A stretch of DNA of 64,000 nt from Adiantum capillus-veneris (GCA_014529385.2 CM043958.1:87706525-87770524), one strand, 5' to 3'; shown: positions 1 through 11,880, numbered from the stretch's first letter. The notes: a model not told the origin generated them from the sequence alone. Made by a program: numbers and translations.

Positions 1-2365
1 GGGCACCCTCCGTTCCGATCGGGGGAGGGGGGAGTATATGTCTCATGAATTTAATGCATTTATGGCTAGTCGTGGGGTGAAACACCAATGTACATTGCCT
101 TATAAACCTCAACAAAATGGTGTTCCTGAGAGGAAAAATGGGTCACTTATAGAAATGGCACGATGTATGGTCAAAAGTCAAGCTTTGCCGCATTCTTTTT
201 GGCTTGAGGCCATCATGTGTTCCACTTATGTACTAAAAAGGTTTCCTACAAAAGCTTTGCAGTCTATTACTCCATATGAAGCATGACATGATAGAAAGCC
301 TTCTATTGAGCACATGCATGTTTTTGGCTATTTTGCATATGCTTTAGTGCCACAGACACAACACACAAAATTGGATGATAAGGCTTTCAAATGTATTTTT
401 GTTGGTTATAGTGCTGAAAGCAGAGGTTACAGGTTGTAACATCCACAAACAAAGCGATTTTGGTTTCACGAGATGTTGTGTTTGTGGAAGATTCTCTTCA
501 GCCCTTGCTATCATGTACTAGAGACACTAATGTAAGCTCACATGACATTTATGACACTATGTTGCCTCTTTTTAATGGTGGAAGTTTGGATGTAAATTCC
601 AAAGAGGCAAATGTATAGCCTATGGGGGTCTCTAAAAAAGTTACAGATCAGCCTATTACTGATGTAGATGCACATGATGTATTTGATGAGGAAAGGGCTG
701 AAAATGAGCAGGCTAGAGGTATGCCAAAATGGCTGGTGCATACATTGTGTGAGAGTAAATTGGATGCACCTTTGTCCACTTGTACTCATTCAGGCTCTCG
801 CCATGCTTATGCATCAATTTGTTATGCTTTGGTTGTGTCTAACCTAGATGATATTGAGGAACCTCTACCTTTTGATGAAGCACAAAATTCAAAAAATTGG
901 ATGGCTGCCATGCAATCAAAATATGATGCACTTATAAAAAATGACACATGGACTTTATGTGATTTGCCTCTTGGCAAAAAGGCCATTGGTATGAAGTGGG
1001 CTTACAAGTTGAAATGCAAGCCGAATGGTGAGATTGATCGATATAAGGCTCGACTTGTTGCAAAGGGTTATGCACAGTGAAAAGACATAGATTATGAAGA
1101 GACTTTTGCTGCAACTTGTCATATGGCTACTATGTGTTTTCTATGTGCATCGGTAGCTCAGTTTGGTTGGGATGTACATCAATCAGACATTGTTACTACT
1201 TTCTTGAATGGTGACATATTTGAGGAAGTTTATGTAATGTAGCCTCGTGGTTTTGTCAAGAAAGGACAAGAGGATAAGGTGTGCAAATGTAATAAAGATT
1301 TGTATGGGTTGAAGCAATCTCCTCGTGCTTGGTATGAGAAGGTTGACACTCATTTGGTCAAAGCACATTGTATGTAAATGTTGAGGGTGATGTACTTCTC
1401 ATTGTGGTTCTTTATGTAGATGATTTGCTTATCATTGGACCAAATGAGAGACATGTTGATGAATTTAATTCTGATTTGAATGCTACTTTCAGATGAAAGA
1501 TTTGAGGTTGTTGCATCATTACTTGGGTATACAATTGAAGCAGTGTGATGGTGATATTGCCTTGTGTCAAAAAAGTTACATAGAGACATTGCTATGCAAG
1601 TTTGAAATTGAGGATTGCAAACCTATTCCACTCCCATGGAAATAGGTTTGAAATTAAGTCTTCATGATGCTGGTGATCCTACAGATGTCACTCTTTACCA
1701 AAATGCTGTTGGATGCCTCATTTATGTATGCAGCACGAGGCCGAATATTTAGTTTGTAGTCTCACAGGTCAGTAGATTTATGCATAGCCCAGGGTCTAAG
1801 CATTGGCAGGCTGTCAAGAGAATTTTTTGATACTTGAGTGGCACTTTACATCTTGGCTTGTTTTATCCCAAGGGGGGATCATTTCCGCGAGACTTACATG
1901 CTCTTTTGGACTCAAATTGGGCTGGTTGTTTTGACATGCAAGTGTCCACAAGTGGTGTTAGTTTCATGCTTGGCAGTTCATGTATATCATGGTGAGCAAG
2001 AAGCAACCTACTCTGGCCACTTATAGTTGTGAGGCTGAGTATAGGGCAGTCTTCACAACTACAATTGAGTGTGTATGGCTCAGACGCCTTATGGCTGATT
2101 TGGGTGTTGGACAGTACACTGCCAACACTATCTACACTGATACTCAGAGTGCATTGGTAGTGCAAGTAACCCAATTTTTCATGCTTGCACAAAGCACATT
2201 GAGATGCATTAACACTATGTTAGGGAGAGGCTCTCATCAGGAGATATGAGCTTGGCTTATGTGCCAACACAAGACAACCTTGCAAATATTTGCACAACGG
2301 CATTATCTCATGAGAATTTTGAAGCTTTCCGCAAAGCTTTGGGCTTATTCCCCTTTGTGGACTGA
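1..2365 (+). pseudogene. copia A pol remnant: integrase end, RT, RNase H
   Basis: Remnant of a copia polyprotein that would copy element RNA into DNA and integrate it. The longest open pieces are 38-286 (integrase core, with the P-Q-Q-N-G-V-P-E-R-K motif around the catalytic Glu) and 622-1080 (start of RT, W-A-Y-K-L-K and K-A-R-L-V-A-K-G). Around 1400-1440 the RT catalytic motif reads L-Y-V-D-D-L-L-I. RNase H follows from about 1990 (S-C-E-A-E-Y) and the frame ends in F-P-F-V-D-stop at 2363-2365. Stops at 284 and 1078 sit where copia B has Arg and Glu codons, and there are several frameshifts. It is non-functional. Confidence 0.92.
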
Positions 2366-2423
2366 TCATGTCCTCAGGGTATGGCACTTCCCTCTCGTTC
2401 ACCGCATCACTCCAGGGGGGATT

Positions 2424-2652
2424 TGTTACCATATACATGTGGTAGTGATGTGTGTGAACACACTTAGGATCGCCAGGGCATTTTTTCCCTCTTTAGGAGG
2501 TTTTTTCCCCTGTGCATTGTATATACGCCCATTCATTCTAGGGCTATCTATCTTCCCATTGCACACTAAGTAATGCACTCTTTGTTGTGTGCCTTGAGCT
2601 TCCTTTGTCTTCTCCAAGCTGTGTGTGTTTTCCTGCAACCCTAATTCCAATA
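2424..2652 (+). repeat. 3' LTR of copia A
   Basis: A 229-bp segment beginning TGTTACC and ending TTCCAATA. It aligns along its whole length with the 226-bp 5' LTR of copia B (37292-37517, opposite strand), whose end is TTCCAACA, so the terminal CA has mutated to TA here. A purine-rich tract (CCAGGGGGGA) precedes it, as expected for plus-strand priming. Confidence 0.9.
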
Positions 2653-3692
2653 GAATTCTTATGGAGGAATAAGTTGATTGATGGTAGACCCTAGCAATGG
2701 GGTAAACGGGTGGCTATTGCCAAACCAAAATCTCGAGGTGGACTCGGCATACTTGACCCTATTCCCACCCTATTACTCATGACCTAGATTTATGTGCTAC
2801 ATTTTTTTGCACCCTCACCAATTCTGAGGAGAGCTGGGCTATCTTGGCAAGGGAAAACGTAATGGAAGCCTGCATGAAATGCAAAGGTGGGTTATGGTCC
2901 ATTCTCAACCCACAAAATAGACTTCTTTCCCCCTCCGGAATGAAGGCTCAAGTAGGTGGCTCTACTGTGAAGATTATTGAAAATTGTTTTAAAGCCGCCA
3001 CGACACTCAAGTGGAAAGAGGTAATTAGATACTGGAAAGGGATGGCTAGACACTAGTCTTCGTGGGGCCCAATTGTAGAAGATCTGAGCCTTGATAACCA
3101 TTGGGTTCATGTTTTTGGGAACATTTGGAGGGTCAAGTGTGAAGAAAGGGACAAAGTCTTTCTATGGAGAGCTACATATCCCAAGCAGTGACAAAGCCAA
3201 ATCTAGGGTGCTTGCCAAAGGGTCATGCATTAGAGATGCAAGCACTTGAATGAATCCCTAGTGCACCTGTTTCAGGGATGTCCCAAAAATCAGCAATTTC
3301 ATGACCCTGCAATCTGCAAGAGGGTACACACACATCTGGGAACTCCCTTCTTTAGGTGCGACCTTGATATGGGCTCCAAGATGATTGGTGATGTGGGTCT
3401 TTTGATTGACATGTGCATAGTAAGAGCCATGATATTGAGAGCTATTTGGCAATCAAGGAATGCGTATTGTTTTAAGAAAATGTGAGCCCTTGGACTCTAA
3501 TGTTGTTCTAGAAGCGTGTTGGTGGAGATTACATCTTAGTAAGCCCTACAAGTTAAAGATGCACGGCTAGTTTGGTCACCCTTTGATGTATTTTTTCTTG
3601 GATATATAACCCTTTGCAAAGGATATGCTAGGGCTCTTTGTACCTTTTTGAACTTTAAGCAATTCAAGCTCAACTGAGCACTTAAAAAAAAA
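2653..3692 (+). pseudogene. L1-type LINE ORF2 3' remnant
   Basis: The C-terminal part of a plant L1-type ORF2, the endonuclease/reverse transcriptase that mobilises the LINE by target-primed reverse transcription. Right after the copia LTR the sequence reads E-F-L-W-R-N, then V-A-I-A-K-P-K-S-R-G-G-L-G-I-L-D-P (about 2710-2762), a typical post-catalytic motif of plant L1 RTs. Further on, W-R-V-K-C-E-E-R-D-K-V-F-L-W-R-A (about 3125-3175) and E-S-L-V-H-L-F-Q-G-C-P (3249-3281) match the zinc-binding region at the end of these proteins. A run of nine A at 3684-3692 is a plausible poly(A) end. Stops and frameshifts are frequent. Only the 3' third is visible because copia A splits the element. Confidence 0.82.
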
Positions 3693-4089
3693 GGTATCAT
3701 ATCATGTGCGTTAATTGGAAAGAATTATTAAAAGGCACAAATGTATACTTTCATGTATACATTGAAGAAGGGTGAGGGTTATTTTTTATTAGGCCCACAA
3801 TGTAAGAATAACGTGTATATTGGGTTATTATTAACAACCTTTTGTGAATGCATATGATATAGGAAGCTTTTGAGTGATCGCCTTGGGGGCTTTTGTAAAA
3901 AAATTCATCTCTTGGAATGTGTTAATTGTACGGAATGCCCAACATGGTTGTGGAAAGAAAGCTCTATGATATTTTCACCATATGCAAAGAAAGTAACCCC
4001 AAGTTTGGTGCTATGGTTGGAGCATTTTATAGGGAAACAAGTAACCTTGTGGCTTTTATTGTGAGTGGAGCCTTGTAAATAAGTGGAAA
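3693..4089. other. No recognisable feature
   Basis: AT-rich sequence between the LINE poly(A) and the tandem-repeat field. I see no coding pattern, terminal repeat or RNA gene in it. Confidence 0.5.
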
Positions 4090-4720
4090 GATTTCTCCTT
4101 AACAACAATGCTTATATAACCCCGTTTGTAGTATATAAATCCGAATTATCTCATTAATTTGACCTTGAGAGCATAGTCACACTAGGACTCAACTTGCCAA
4201 AAATATTGGTCCCAACATAAGAAAACAAGGGCACCATTAAAACTCTTCAGGTCTTTAGTGCAAAAAAAAATTTAGGTTTTTTCAAGGCAAGCTTGAAATC
4301 TAGATAAACTTTTGAAATTTTAGCCGATTAAAAATAAATTAAACCCTAGGTGCAAACACTAACTAGGACACTCTTAGGCTAGGTTTAGATCAAGTCAATG
4401 GCAAAAGATTGCAAATCTACTTTTGTAACTTAGCAATCATGCTTACATAATCGAGTTTGTAATGTATATTTCTTGGTTGAAAATAGAAATACCAGTTGCA
4501 ATTTCATCATCCCTTAATTTCCAAGGTAAAAGCTGGGAATTTTAGTTAAAAATCCTGATAAATACTTGAGATTTGGATATAAATCTTGGTTACCTCATTA
4601 ATTTGCCTTAAGAGCATGGTCACACCAAGAGTCAGCTTACCAAAAACATTGTGCCTCACCAATGAAAATAAGAGCACCATTCAAAAGTCAAAATTTGATG
4701 CTTGATCCAAGGAAAATTTT
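4090..4720. repeat. Diverged direct duplication
   Basis: Two related blocks. The block at about 4102-4290 (TGCTTATATAAC, then CTCATTAATTTGACC and GAGCATAGTCACAC) recurs at about 4430-4690 (TGCTTACATAATC, CTCATTAATTTGCC, GAGCATGGTCACACC). The offset grows from about 330 to 440 bp, so the second copy has gained about 110 bp. No coding potential is apparent. Confidence 0.6.
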
Positions 4721-6960
4721 GGCCACTCATCCCATGATGTTTGAACTTGTATGTAAAAAAATTCCATGGTCCTATGACCATGCTTGGGTTCCAACTCCTA
4801 AGACCATGATATGATGCTCACTCCCAGGAACAAACTCCAATGCTTGGTCACAAAGACATTGAAATCTTGGATGCTTGGTCCTAGGACCAAGCTTGGGTGC
4901 CAACTCCTAAGACCATGATATGATGCTCATTCCCATGACCACACTCCATGATTGGTCACAAAGACATTGAAAATTTGGCTGATTGGTCCTAGGACCAAGC
5001 TTGTTCTCTGGAACAAGTATCGTTTCAAGAGCATGGGTTGAGTGAAAAAATTGTGTTGGCCTCCTATACCATGTTAACATGTTTGGTCCTAAGGACATGC
5101 ATGAATGCACAGAGTGGGCATGGTTGGTCCAAAGATATTTTTCCCATGGACATGGTTGGAATATATATGCTTGATCTAAAGTGAAACTTTAGGTGCTTAT
5201 CCCATGATGATACTTGACTTTGAATGCACAACTTCTCCATGGTTCCATAACCATGCTTGGGAATTAGCTTCTAAGACCATGGTATGATGCTTGTTCCTAG
5301 GACAACACTCAAATGCTTGGTCACAACACTATAAAATCTTGGATGCTTGGTCCTATGACCAAGATTGTTCTCTTGGAACAAGGATGTTCCCTAGAGCATG
5401 ATTGAGTGTATAGATTTTGTTAGCTTCTTAAACCATGCTAGCATGCTTGGTTATAAGGCCATGCATGAATCCAAATAGTGGGCATGGTTGGTCCCAAGAT
5501 CCAATTGCTCAAAAGAAATGGTTGGAATATTCTTGATCCAAAGGTTAGAGTCTTCATCACATGATAATGCTTGAGCTTGAATGCACAAATTTTCTATGGT
5601 CCCATGACCATGCTTGGGTGCTAGCTCTTGAGACCATGATATGGTACCCGTTTCTAGGACCAAGCTCAATCGATTAGTCATAAGACTTTGTAAGCTTGGA
5701 TTCTTGGTCCTAAGACCAATCTTGTTCTCTTAAGCATGGTTGAGTGCAAAGTTTGTGTTGGCTTCCTATACCTTGCTAACATGCTTGATGCTAAGGCCAT
5801 GCATGAATGCAAAGAGTGGGGATGGCTGGTCTCAAGATCTTTGTCCTACAAACATGGTTCGATCCTGGTTGGATGCTCTATCCTAAGAAAAAATTTGGAT
5901 GCTTAATGCCACAATGATTCTTAAACTTGAATGCATAAATTTTCCATGGTCCCATGACCATGCTTGGGTTCTAGCTCCTAAGACCATGGTATGTTTGTCA
6001 TTCCTAGGACCACACACAAATGGTTACTCACAATAATTTGAAAGCTTGGATGGTTGGTCCTAAACCGCGCTTTCTCTCTTGGAACAAGGATGGTCCCAAG
6101 AGCATGGTTGAGTGGATATGTTCTACTGGTTTCATATGACTTGCTAACATGCTTAGTCCTAAGGCCATGCATGAACACTCAAATGCTTGGTTACAAGATT
6201 TTGAAATCTTGGATGCTTGGTTCTAGAACCATTTTTGTTCTCTTGAAGCAAGGATGGTCCTAAGAGTGTGGTTGACTGCAAAAGTTGTGTTGGATTTATA
6301 TACCATGCTAACATGCTTGGTCCTAAGGCCATGCATGAATGCAAAGAGGCCATGGTTGATCCCAAATTCTTTTATTGTGAGGACATGATTGGATGCTTTA
6401 TCCTCAAAAAATGTCTAGATGCTTGATCCCATGACAATGGTTGAACTTGAATTCACAATTTTTTTTATGTTCCCATGTCCCATGACCATGCTTGGGTGCT
6501 ATCTCTCAAGACCATGACATGATACTCACTCCCATAACCGTACTCAAATGCTTGGTCAAAAGATTTTGAAAGCTTGGATGGACCAAGATTGTTCTCAATG
6601 CTCCTTAGATCATGTTTCCTCTCAGAACAATGCTCATAAGTCTACACTTTGTTAGAATCCGAGGACCAATAAATCTTTTGGAAATAAAATGTGAAGCCTT
6701 AGAAAATGGATGTGCTTGCTCCCTATTCCAAGCTACAATGAGTGGTTCCCATGCCATGCATAAATGCAAAGCGTGGGTGTGGTTACTCCCAAAGCTTTAT
6801 TCCAAGGCTATGGTTGGATTCTTGGTCTAAAAACCAATTTTTCATACTTCATTCCAATCCCATGATGAGATACTTGCTCTCATGACCATGCTTGAATGAA
6901 CAAATTTTGCATAGTTTCATGACCATGCTTTGGTGCTTCCTCACAAGATCTTGATAGGAT
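4720..6960. repeat. Degenerate tandem repeat, monomer about 355 bp
   Basis: A satellite-like array. Landmarks recur in the same order at intervals of roughly 345-370 bp: CTAACATGCTTGGTCC.AAGGCCATGCATGAATGC near 5075, 5430, 5776, 6142 and 6308, and CCATGACCATGCTTGGGT near 5605, 5957 and 6484. Each monomer is itself built from short CATG-, CTTGG- and GGTCC-containing words, so the array has subrepeat structure. One unit near 4780-4920 and one near 6145-6310 are incomplete. Frames through it are open for 60-70 codons on both strands, but only because the repeat is AT/CATG-rich. Confidence 0.8.
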
Positions 6961-7290
6961 GCATTGTACAAACGCCATGCTTGAATGTACAAATATGAAG
7001 GAAGAATATATTTGGTTCATCTTATTCCCACAAAATAGTAGAGTTTTATGATGATGCACTTTAGGTATTCTATTTGGACCATTTTATTCTTCCTAATATT
7101 TTTTAGGACCACTTGCCCATTACAAGCTATAGTATTGATAATTGAGAATTTGGTTGATTTGTTACTATTTTTGCCTATTACTTTAACAAAATTATATATT
7201 TATCTCCATTGAAATTCCTCTAAAGGTTGTATTGTCTAAAATGTTCTTTGAAAAAATTGCATACTAAGCTTAGCCTCTACTTTCATCTAG

Positions 7291-8066
7291 ATGCACTTGC
7301 TAGCCATTCACGATTGCTTCGATTTTGCTTCTTTTCTCATGAATGGGAACACACTAGTGATGCAACACAAAGTACATGTTGTCACACTAAATTGGAGGCC
7401 AAGTGACGGTATTACACTTTGGAAGGAAGATAAATATGGCAAGCCAATTCCATCATTTGGCGACCTTGGCCTATTACCAATGGTTGAGTATGTTAAACGC
7501 CACAACGAGGTCATTTCAAGAAAACATTGAAAATGGAATTTTCATTCCATCCTTTCAAATGCATGTGCTAAAATATAGGATCGATGTAATACAAGAGCTT
7601 GATAAACCAATCCTCCCACAGATTGGGTTGCACGTGCATCATTGGCCCAAAACTCAAGGTCCTAGCTTTGTTGATTCCACGGATATCCACTTGGATACCA
7701 CAAGATTTTTAGGATATGAAAAATTCAATGATCATTATTGTGGGCCTTAAAGACAAAAATCAAGAGAGAATACTGATTTGCAGATGTCCGCCAACAAGGA
7801 GACTTTGTTCTATTTATCCCTTTTAATCAATATGCGTATCCTATTTGGCTTGCAATGGCTATGCCAAACATTGACATGGATAATAAATCATACAATTCTA
7901 AGAAATTATTGATACAATATTGGGCACAATGTGAAAGAAGAAGTTGCTTGCTGATGCAGAGTTCTACATTGATTGTTGGAAAGACTTTTGGATAGAGAAT
8001 AAAGCAGATTCTCAGGTTTGGGAAGGTGCCGATGTAATTGTTTGGTCATGGAGACCTAAAGTCTAG
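7291..8066 (+). pseudogene. Unrecognised protein remnant with intact C-terminus
   Basis: A frameshifted remnant of a protein I do not recognise. Pieces read in order at 7291-7530, 7403-7750 (shifted frame) and about 7780-8066. The last part is convincingly coding: a stretch around 7798-7920 reads G-D-F-V-L-F-I-P-F-N-Q-Y-A-Y-P-I-W-L-A. After a frameshift near 7940 the frame continues through F-Y-I-D-C-W-K-D-F-W and V-W-E-G-A-D-V-I-V-W-S-W-R-P-K-V to a stop at 8064-8066. The W-rich, G-D-F-V start would suit a small beta-barrel reader-type fold, but that is a guess. No neighbouring terminal repeats show whether it belonged to a transposon or a host gene. Confidence 0.45.
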
Positions 8067-8302
8067 GATTGTATACAAGAATAAAGATACCAACAAGGGA
8101 AGCCAAGAAATATCATCAACAAGGATTGTATATAAGTAGAGATATCCAATCCCATCAAGATGTCTACAATCCTTAAAAAAACATAAAAAACCAAATCGTG
8201 TTTTTTTCTCTCTTTATTTATGGTGTTTATAAACACCACCTTTTTTCAAGAATGATCAATCTCTTTGAAAGCTCCTTGGTTGCATGTCCATGATGGGGGC
8301 GG

Positions 8303-8417
<115 letters not shown>

Positions 8418-9185
8418 GGGAGGTTCCCAAAATATGTGAACATTTTCCACATTATGTGAAATGTATCAATTTCAAAATTCCCATAGTATGAAACTTTTCC
8501 CATTAACAATAATTAATGGTAGATTATTCTAGATGATTGTGGTGGCTTTGTCCCATGTGTTACATTTATTGCTTGATTTGAAAAATCAGCCATGATAAGC
8601 TAAAGAAGTCAGTGATTTCTTGAAGGAAAACTCACAAACTAGAAAGAAAAGAAAGGATAGGGGTCAAGGGATCCATGTATGTGCCTTGGAGTACAAAATT
8701 GGCCTATAAGTTTGTGGTAGCCAAGCAATAAGTCTGAAGAACAACCCTACATATGTTTTGGAAAAACTTTTTAGTATGCTGATGCATCAAACAAAGAACT
8801 CTCTGACACAAATTAATCTTAGCTCTATAGTGTTATGATTCAGACTACCAAAGTGAAAACCTAGAACTTGTTCAAAGCTTGTTACTTATGTTAGTTTTTG
8901 TACTAGGCTACATACATTCCAACCTCATTCCAACACATGTGAATGTCCCCAATGCATTCAATTAAGGTCAATGAGGTAACACCTACAACAAATTAGACAA
9001 CACATTGTAAGCCCTGGTAACTATAGGATCAAAACAAAATGTCGATCAATCAAAAGATAGAACATCAAAGACTGCACCAAAAAGACATCAAAGCACACAA
9101 AACTTCTTAGAATAGCTCGAGGGTAAGAAAAAGATAGTGCTGACATCAATTGCTCAGAATGTTTCTTAGCTACATGCTGGATAGA
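8418..9185. other. No recognisable feature
   Basis: Intergenic-looking AT-rich sequence. No open frame of credible composition, no terminal repeats and no RNA gene signature was seen. Confidence 0.45.
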
Positions 9186-10320
9186 CCCAAGGGACCTCAT
9201 CAAAAAGAGAAACTGTACTGCCCAGATCTCCAGCAAAGGACAGAAGAGAGATTGCAAAGAAACTTGAGCAAGTTAGCACTTCTAAAAAAGATATTTTGAT
9301 AAGTTCTTCTATCAGAGACACAGTGTTTGAAAGGTTGCAATTTTCTCACAAGAGGTCTATGGTTGGGAATCTGGTCAACATATATGGGGACTTACCAATG
9401 TCATACAAGACTCTTATGGTTACATATGAAACTGATCAGACAGATCGGGAAAGTATAACAGATGGCTATGTATCCGCCATTCAAACATGGTGGAACACAA
9501 TAGTGAATGTAATTGGATAGATGATGGAAGCATAGGGCTCCATCCATCCCTTGGACAAAAGTCATCTAGAAGTTGAGCTTCAAAAGGAAAGATAGAAAAA
9601 TCTATGTATCAAAGGCCTTTTGCTCAAAATGGAAGCTCAATAGGAAAAGAAAAAACATATCATGCTGACACAAAAAAGAAGATAGAGAAATTGAAAGCAC
9701 AAATTTCATATGTGGAGGACAAGAAAACCCAGCTCATTCAAGCTAATAACACTTAGCAAACATTGATCAATTAGAAAATAGCTACTTTGAGTAGTCTGAA
9801 GGAGGTGCACAAAACTTTAAAGAAATATATGTTAGATTATAAGTATGTTTATCAATCTTTACTGGATATATCAAATCAAGAGGAGAACTTGACACTGAAC
9901 ATTGAAGATATCCGGCTGGCTCTGTCAAGTTAGATTTGGAAGAGAAAACAGAGGAATTTAGAGCAACCATGGTGAATCAGGCATTCATGGAACATCTCAT
10001 GCACAATGTGGATGTTAAGGATGATGATGATGAGGAAAAGATCAAGACAAGGATGATGGAGATATGACAAATGATTGGAGGGACGATGATGATGAGAAAC
10101 TTCCTCCCACACCAAGGTCAACTACAAGTGGAGGATAGATAGGTGGTACAGAGGGGGCTGATGGGACTAGAAACCAGACTGTAGATCAAATATGGCAACA
10201 GAGTGAGCAAAATCAATCCGGTTAGACTCACCATCAAATGCAGCAAGGGACAATTGAACACCAAAAATCTGAGGTTGTTATCAGGGTAAACAAGGGAAGA
10301 TAGTACTAGTTACTCAAAAT
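9186..10320 (+). pseudogene. Coiled-coil protein remnant, unrecognised
   Basis: Coding-like but heavily decayed. A frame from about 9186 to 9520 reads a charged Lys/Arg/Glu-rich stretch (A-K-D-R-R-E-I-A-K-K-L-E-Q-V), then a globular-looking piece with W-W-N-T-I-V-N-V-I-G before a stop at 9518-9520. From about 9665 to 9930 a heptad-like, Lys/Glu/Leu-rich stretch (K-I-E-K-L-K-A-Q-I, L-K-E-V-H-K-T-L-K-K-Y) suggests a coiled coil, followed by Asp/Glu-rich sequence near 10020-10110. The order coiled coil, acidic linker, globular end resembles ORF3 of element E in layout. I could not align them convincingly, so kinship is speculative. Confidence 0.4.
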
Positions 10321-10631
10321 CAAACACAAATCCTGACTACTCCATTGAGTATGTAAGTCTGAATAAGAAGTTCAAGACAGAGAAAACACTCTAGATTCAA
10401 GATTTTCTTCATGATGATGATGCATACTTGGATTTGGAGAGATTTTAGATGTATGTAAGGGCTTGAAGGATGATTGATCAATGGAAGATTGGTATCTACC
10501 ATGAGTAGACCACTTACAAGCTTTATCCTCACTTCAATACCATTAACTACTAGCACAAGTGCCTAAATACGTAATCTTTCCTAATGATATGATGGTTAAT
10601 AGCCTACTACTATGAAGGACTATAGCTAGAG

Positions 10632-11198
10632 ATGCTTTTGGAAAATACACCTTCATACCAATGTATGAAGGATATCAGATTGGAAATACAAGCACTACAA
10701 CAAAAAGTAAAGATCTTGCTTGAGTATAATGCATCCGACAATAAGGGGCCCAAAACAAGGACGAGTGTAAGGGAACAGGAGACAACTTCAAAACATCTTT
10801 TTCATATGGTCAAAATTTTCCAAAAAATCTTGATGCAAGAAAATGAAATTGTTTTAAAATTCATAGAGCTTGTTCTTGACTTCCCAATCCTCATGTATGC
10901 TTTACCCACCATGAAAGATGATGAGTTGCCTAGATTCTACACTGCTTTATATCTAAAGTTTAATGAACCAACATATGAACAAAGGTATCTCAAAATTTTG
11001 GTTTGGATCAATCAAAGGAATGGTTTGAGCAAAGAAAAGCTCTTTGGGTTGCTTGGAAGAATGTGCTAAATGATAGTGAAAAAAGGACAATACTGTTAGA
11101 GTTGAAGGACGATATGGAAAACTTCATAGGTATCATGAACCGATGGAGGAATTGGATTTGCACATTGATTAGGTGCACCAATGAGCTCCTCCAGCTAC
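10632..11198 (+). pseudogene. Protein remnant, unrecognised, one frameshift
   Basis: A 145-codon open stretch (10632-11069) continues, after a frameshift near 11000, in another frame (K-E-W-F-E-Q-R-K-A-L-W-V-A-W-K-N-V-L) to about 11198. Composition is Leu/Lys/Glu-rich and helical. A hydrophobic pattern followed by P-T-M-K-D-D-E-L-P-R-F-Y has the look of a folded helical domain. It lies downstream of the coiled-coil remnant and probably belonged to the same protein. It ends exactly where the 5' LTR of element D begins, so D may have inserted into this gene. Function unknown. Confidence 0.42.
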
Positions 11199-11388
11199 TG
11201 TTAACCCTCACGGCTCACGAACACCATATCACCTACGACGGACGTTGTATTATTTACTTGGTAGAGTCAGGTCCCGGGCTTATCGGTCGAATAGGAAAAG
11301 GGTAAGAGTGATCGCCGATGAGATGTGCACTCTAACTGGAACATTCAAGGGATTAGTTGGCTTAGCATGGGCGCCCAAGTGTGAATGG
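11199..11388 (+). repeat. 5' LTR of element D, left part
   Basis: Begins TGTTAACCC and matches 33199-33343 over its first 145 bp. It is interrupted at 11389 by copia C, whose target duplication AATGG occupies 11384-11388. It continues at 16950. Confidence 0.85.
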
Positions 11389-11544
11389 TGTTAAGTAAGG
11401 AGCCTGATTTACCCTTGTAATTCTGTGGTAAAAGCGCACATTTGTAAGGCTCCCATTATGAGGAGAAGCCATCGTGCGTGAAGGAAAATCACTCACCAGA
11501 AACCAAAATTTTCACGGACAAGAATCAGGGGCAACTTTAAAGGC

Positions 11545-11566
11545 CTCGGGGGCCTCCGCCCCCGAG
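11545..11566. repeat. GC hairpin in copia C U3 (loop inverted between LTRs)
   Basis: A perfect 9-bp inverted repeat, CTCGGGGGC and GCCCCCGAG, with a 4-nt loop, followed by a T run. In the 3' LTR the same stem is at 16352-16373, but its centre is the reverse complement of this one apart from one base (GGCCTCCGCC here, GGCAGAGGCC there). Confidence 0.85.
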
Positions 11567-11872
11567 ACTTTTTTTTCGCAAGAATATTCTTTTTCGCCGG
11601 AATATTATGGCCGGACGGTGGCCGGAAAGTGGTCGGAAAACAATCGGTCGGTTGGCCGGTGGCTGGTAGTCAATGGCCGATGGCCGGTGGTCGGAAGTCA
11701 ATGGCCGGTGGCCGGTGGTCGGAAGTCAATGGCCGGTGGCCGAATTCAAAAGCGGACTTGTCTTCTCAAGGGCGGCCACACATGGGCAGATTGGAGGGTC
11801 CGATTTGGACTTATTCGCACAAGGGCGGCTACACATGGCTGTCTCTCATAAGAGAGGGCAGCCCTTTTGGCC

Positions 11873-11880
11873 TATAAAAG
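11873..11880 (+). promoter_or_regulatory. TATA box of copia C 5' LTR
   Basis: TATAAAAG in a GC-rich U3 context, conserved in the 3' LTR at 16623-16630. It would drive the full-length element transcript. The transcription start is not determinable from sequence alone. Confidence 0.75.

Larger units (their letters stand above)
1..2652 (+). mobile_element. Ty1/copia element A, 3' part (truncated by window edge)
   Basis: The window opens inside the integrase core of a copia-type element and follows it through RT and RNase H to a 3' LTR ending at 2652. The same family occurs in inverse orientation at 33344-37517 (copia B), and the two align from the integrase catalytic region to the end of RT and again over the LTR. 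The flank after the LTR (from 2653) is LINE ORF2 coding sequence, so A inserted into a LINE whose 5' part lies outside the window. The reading frames are broken in many places, so A is an old, dead copy. Confidence 0.93.

Noticed and set aside
1148-1166. GGTAGCTCAGTTTGG, a tRNA A-box-like sequence
   Set aside because: It lies in copia A RT coding sequence and no tRNA can be folded there.
4907-6365. Several 60-75 codon frames with similar sequences on the minus strand
   Set aside because: They follow the 355-bp tandem repeat; the similarity comes from the repeat, not from a gene family.
11199-11343. 145-bp repeat at 11199 and 33199 as a solo miniature element
   Set aside because: The second copy follows a polypurine tract, and the first, once copia C is removed, runs on to a TATA box and an Asp-type PBS. 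Both are parts of D's LTRs.
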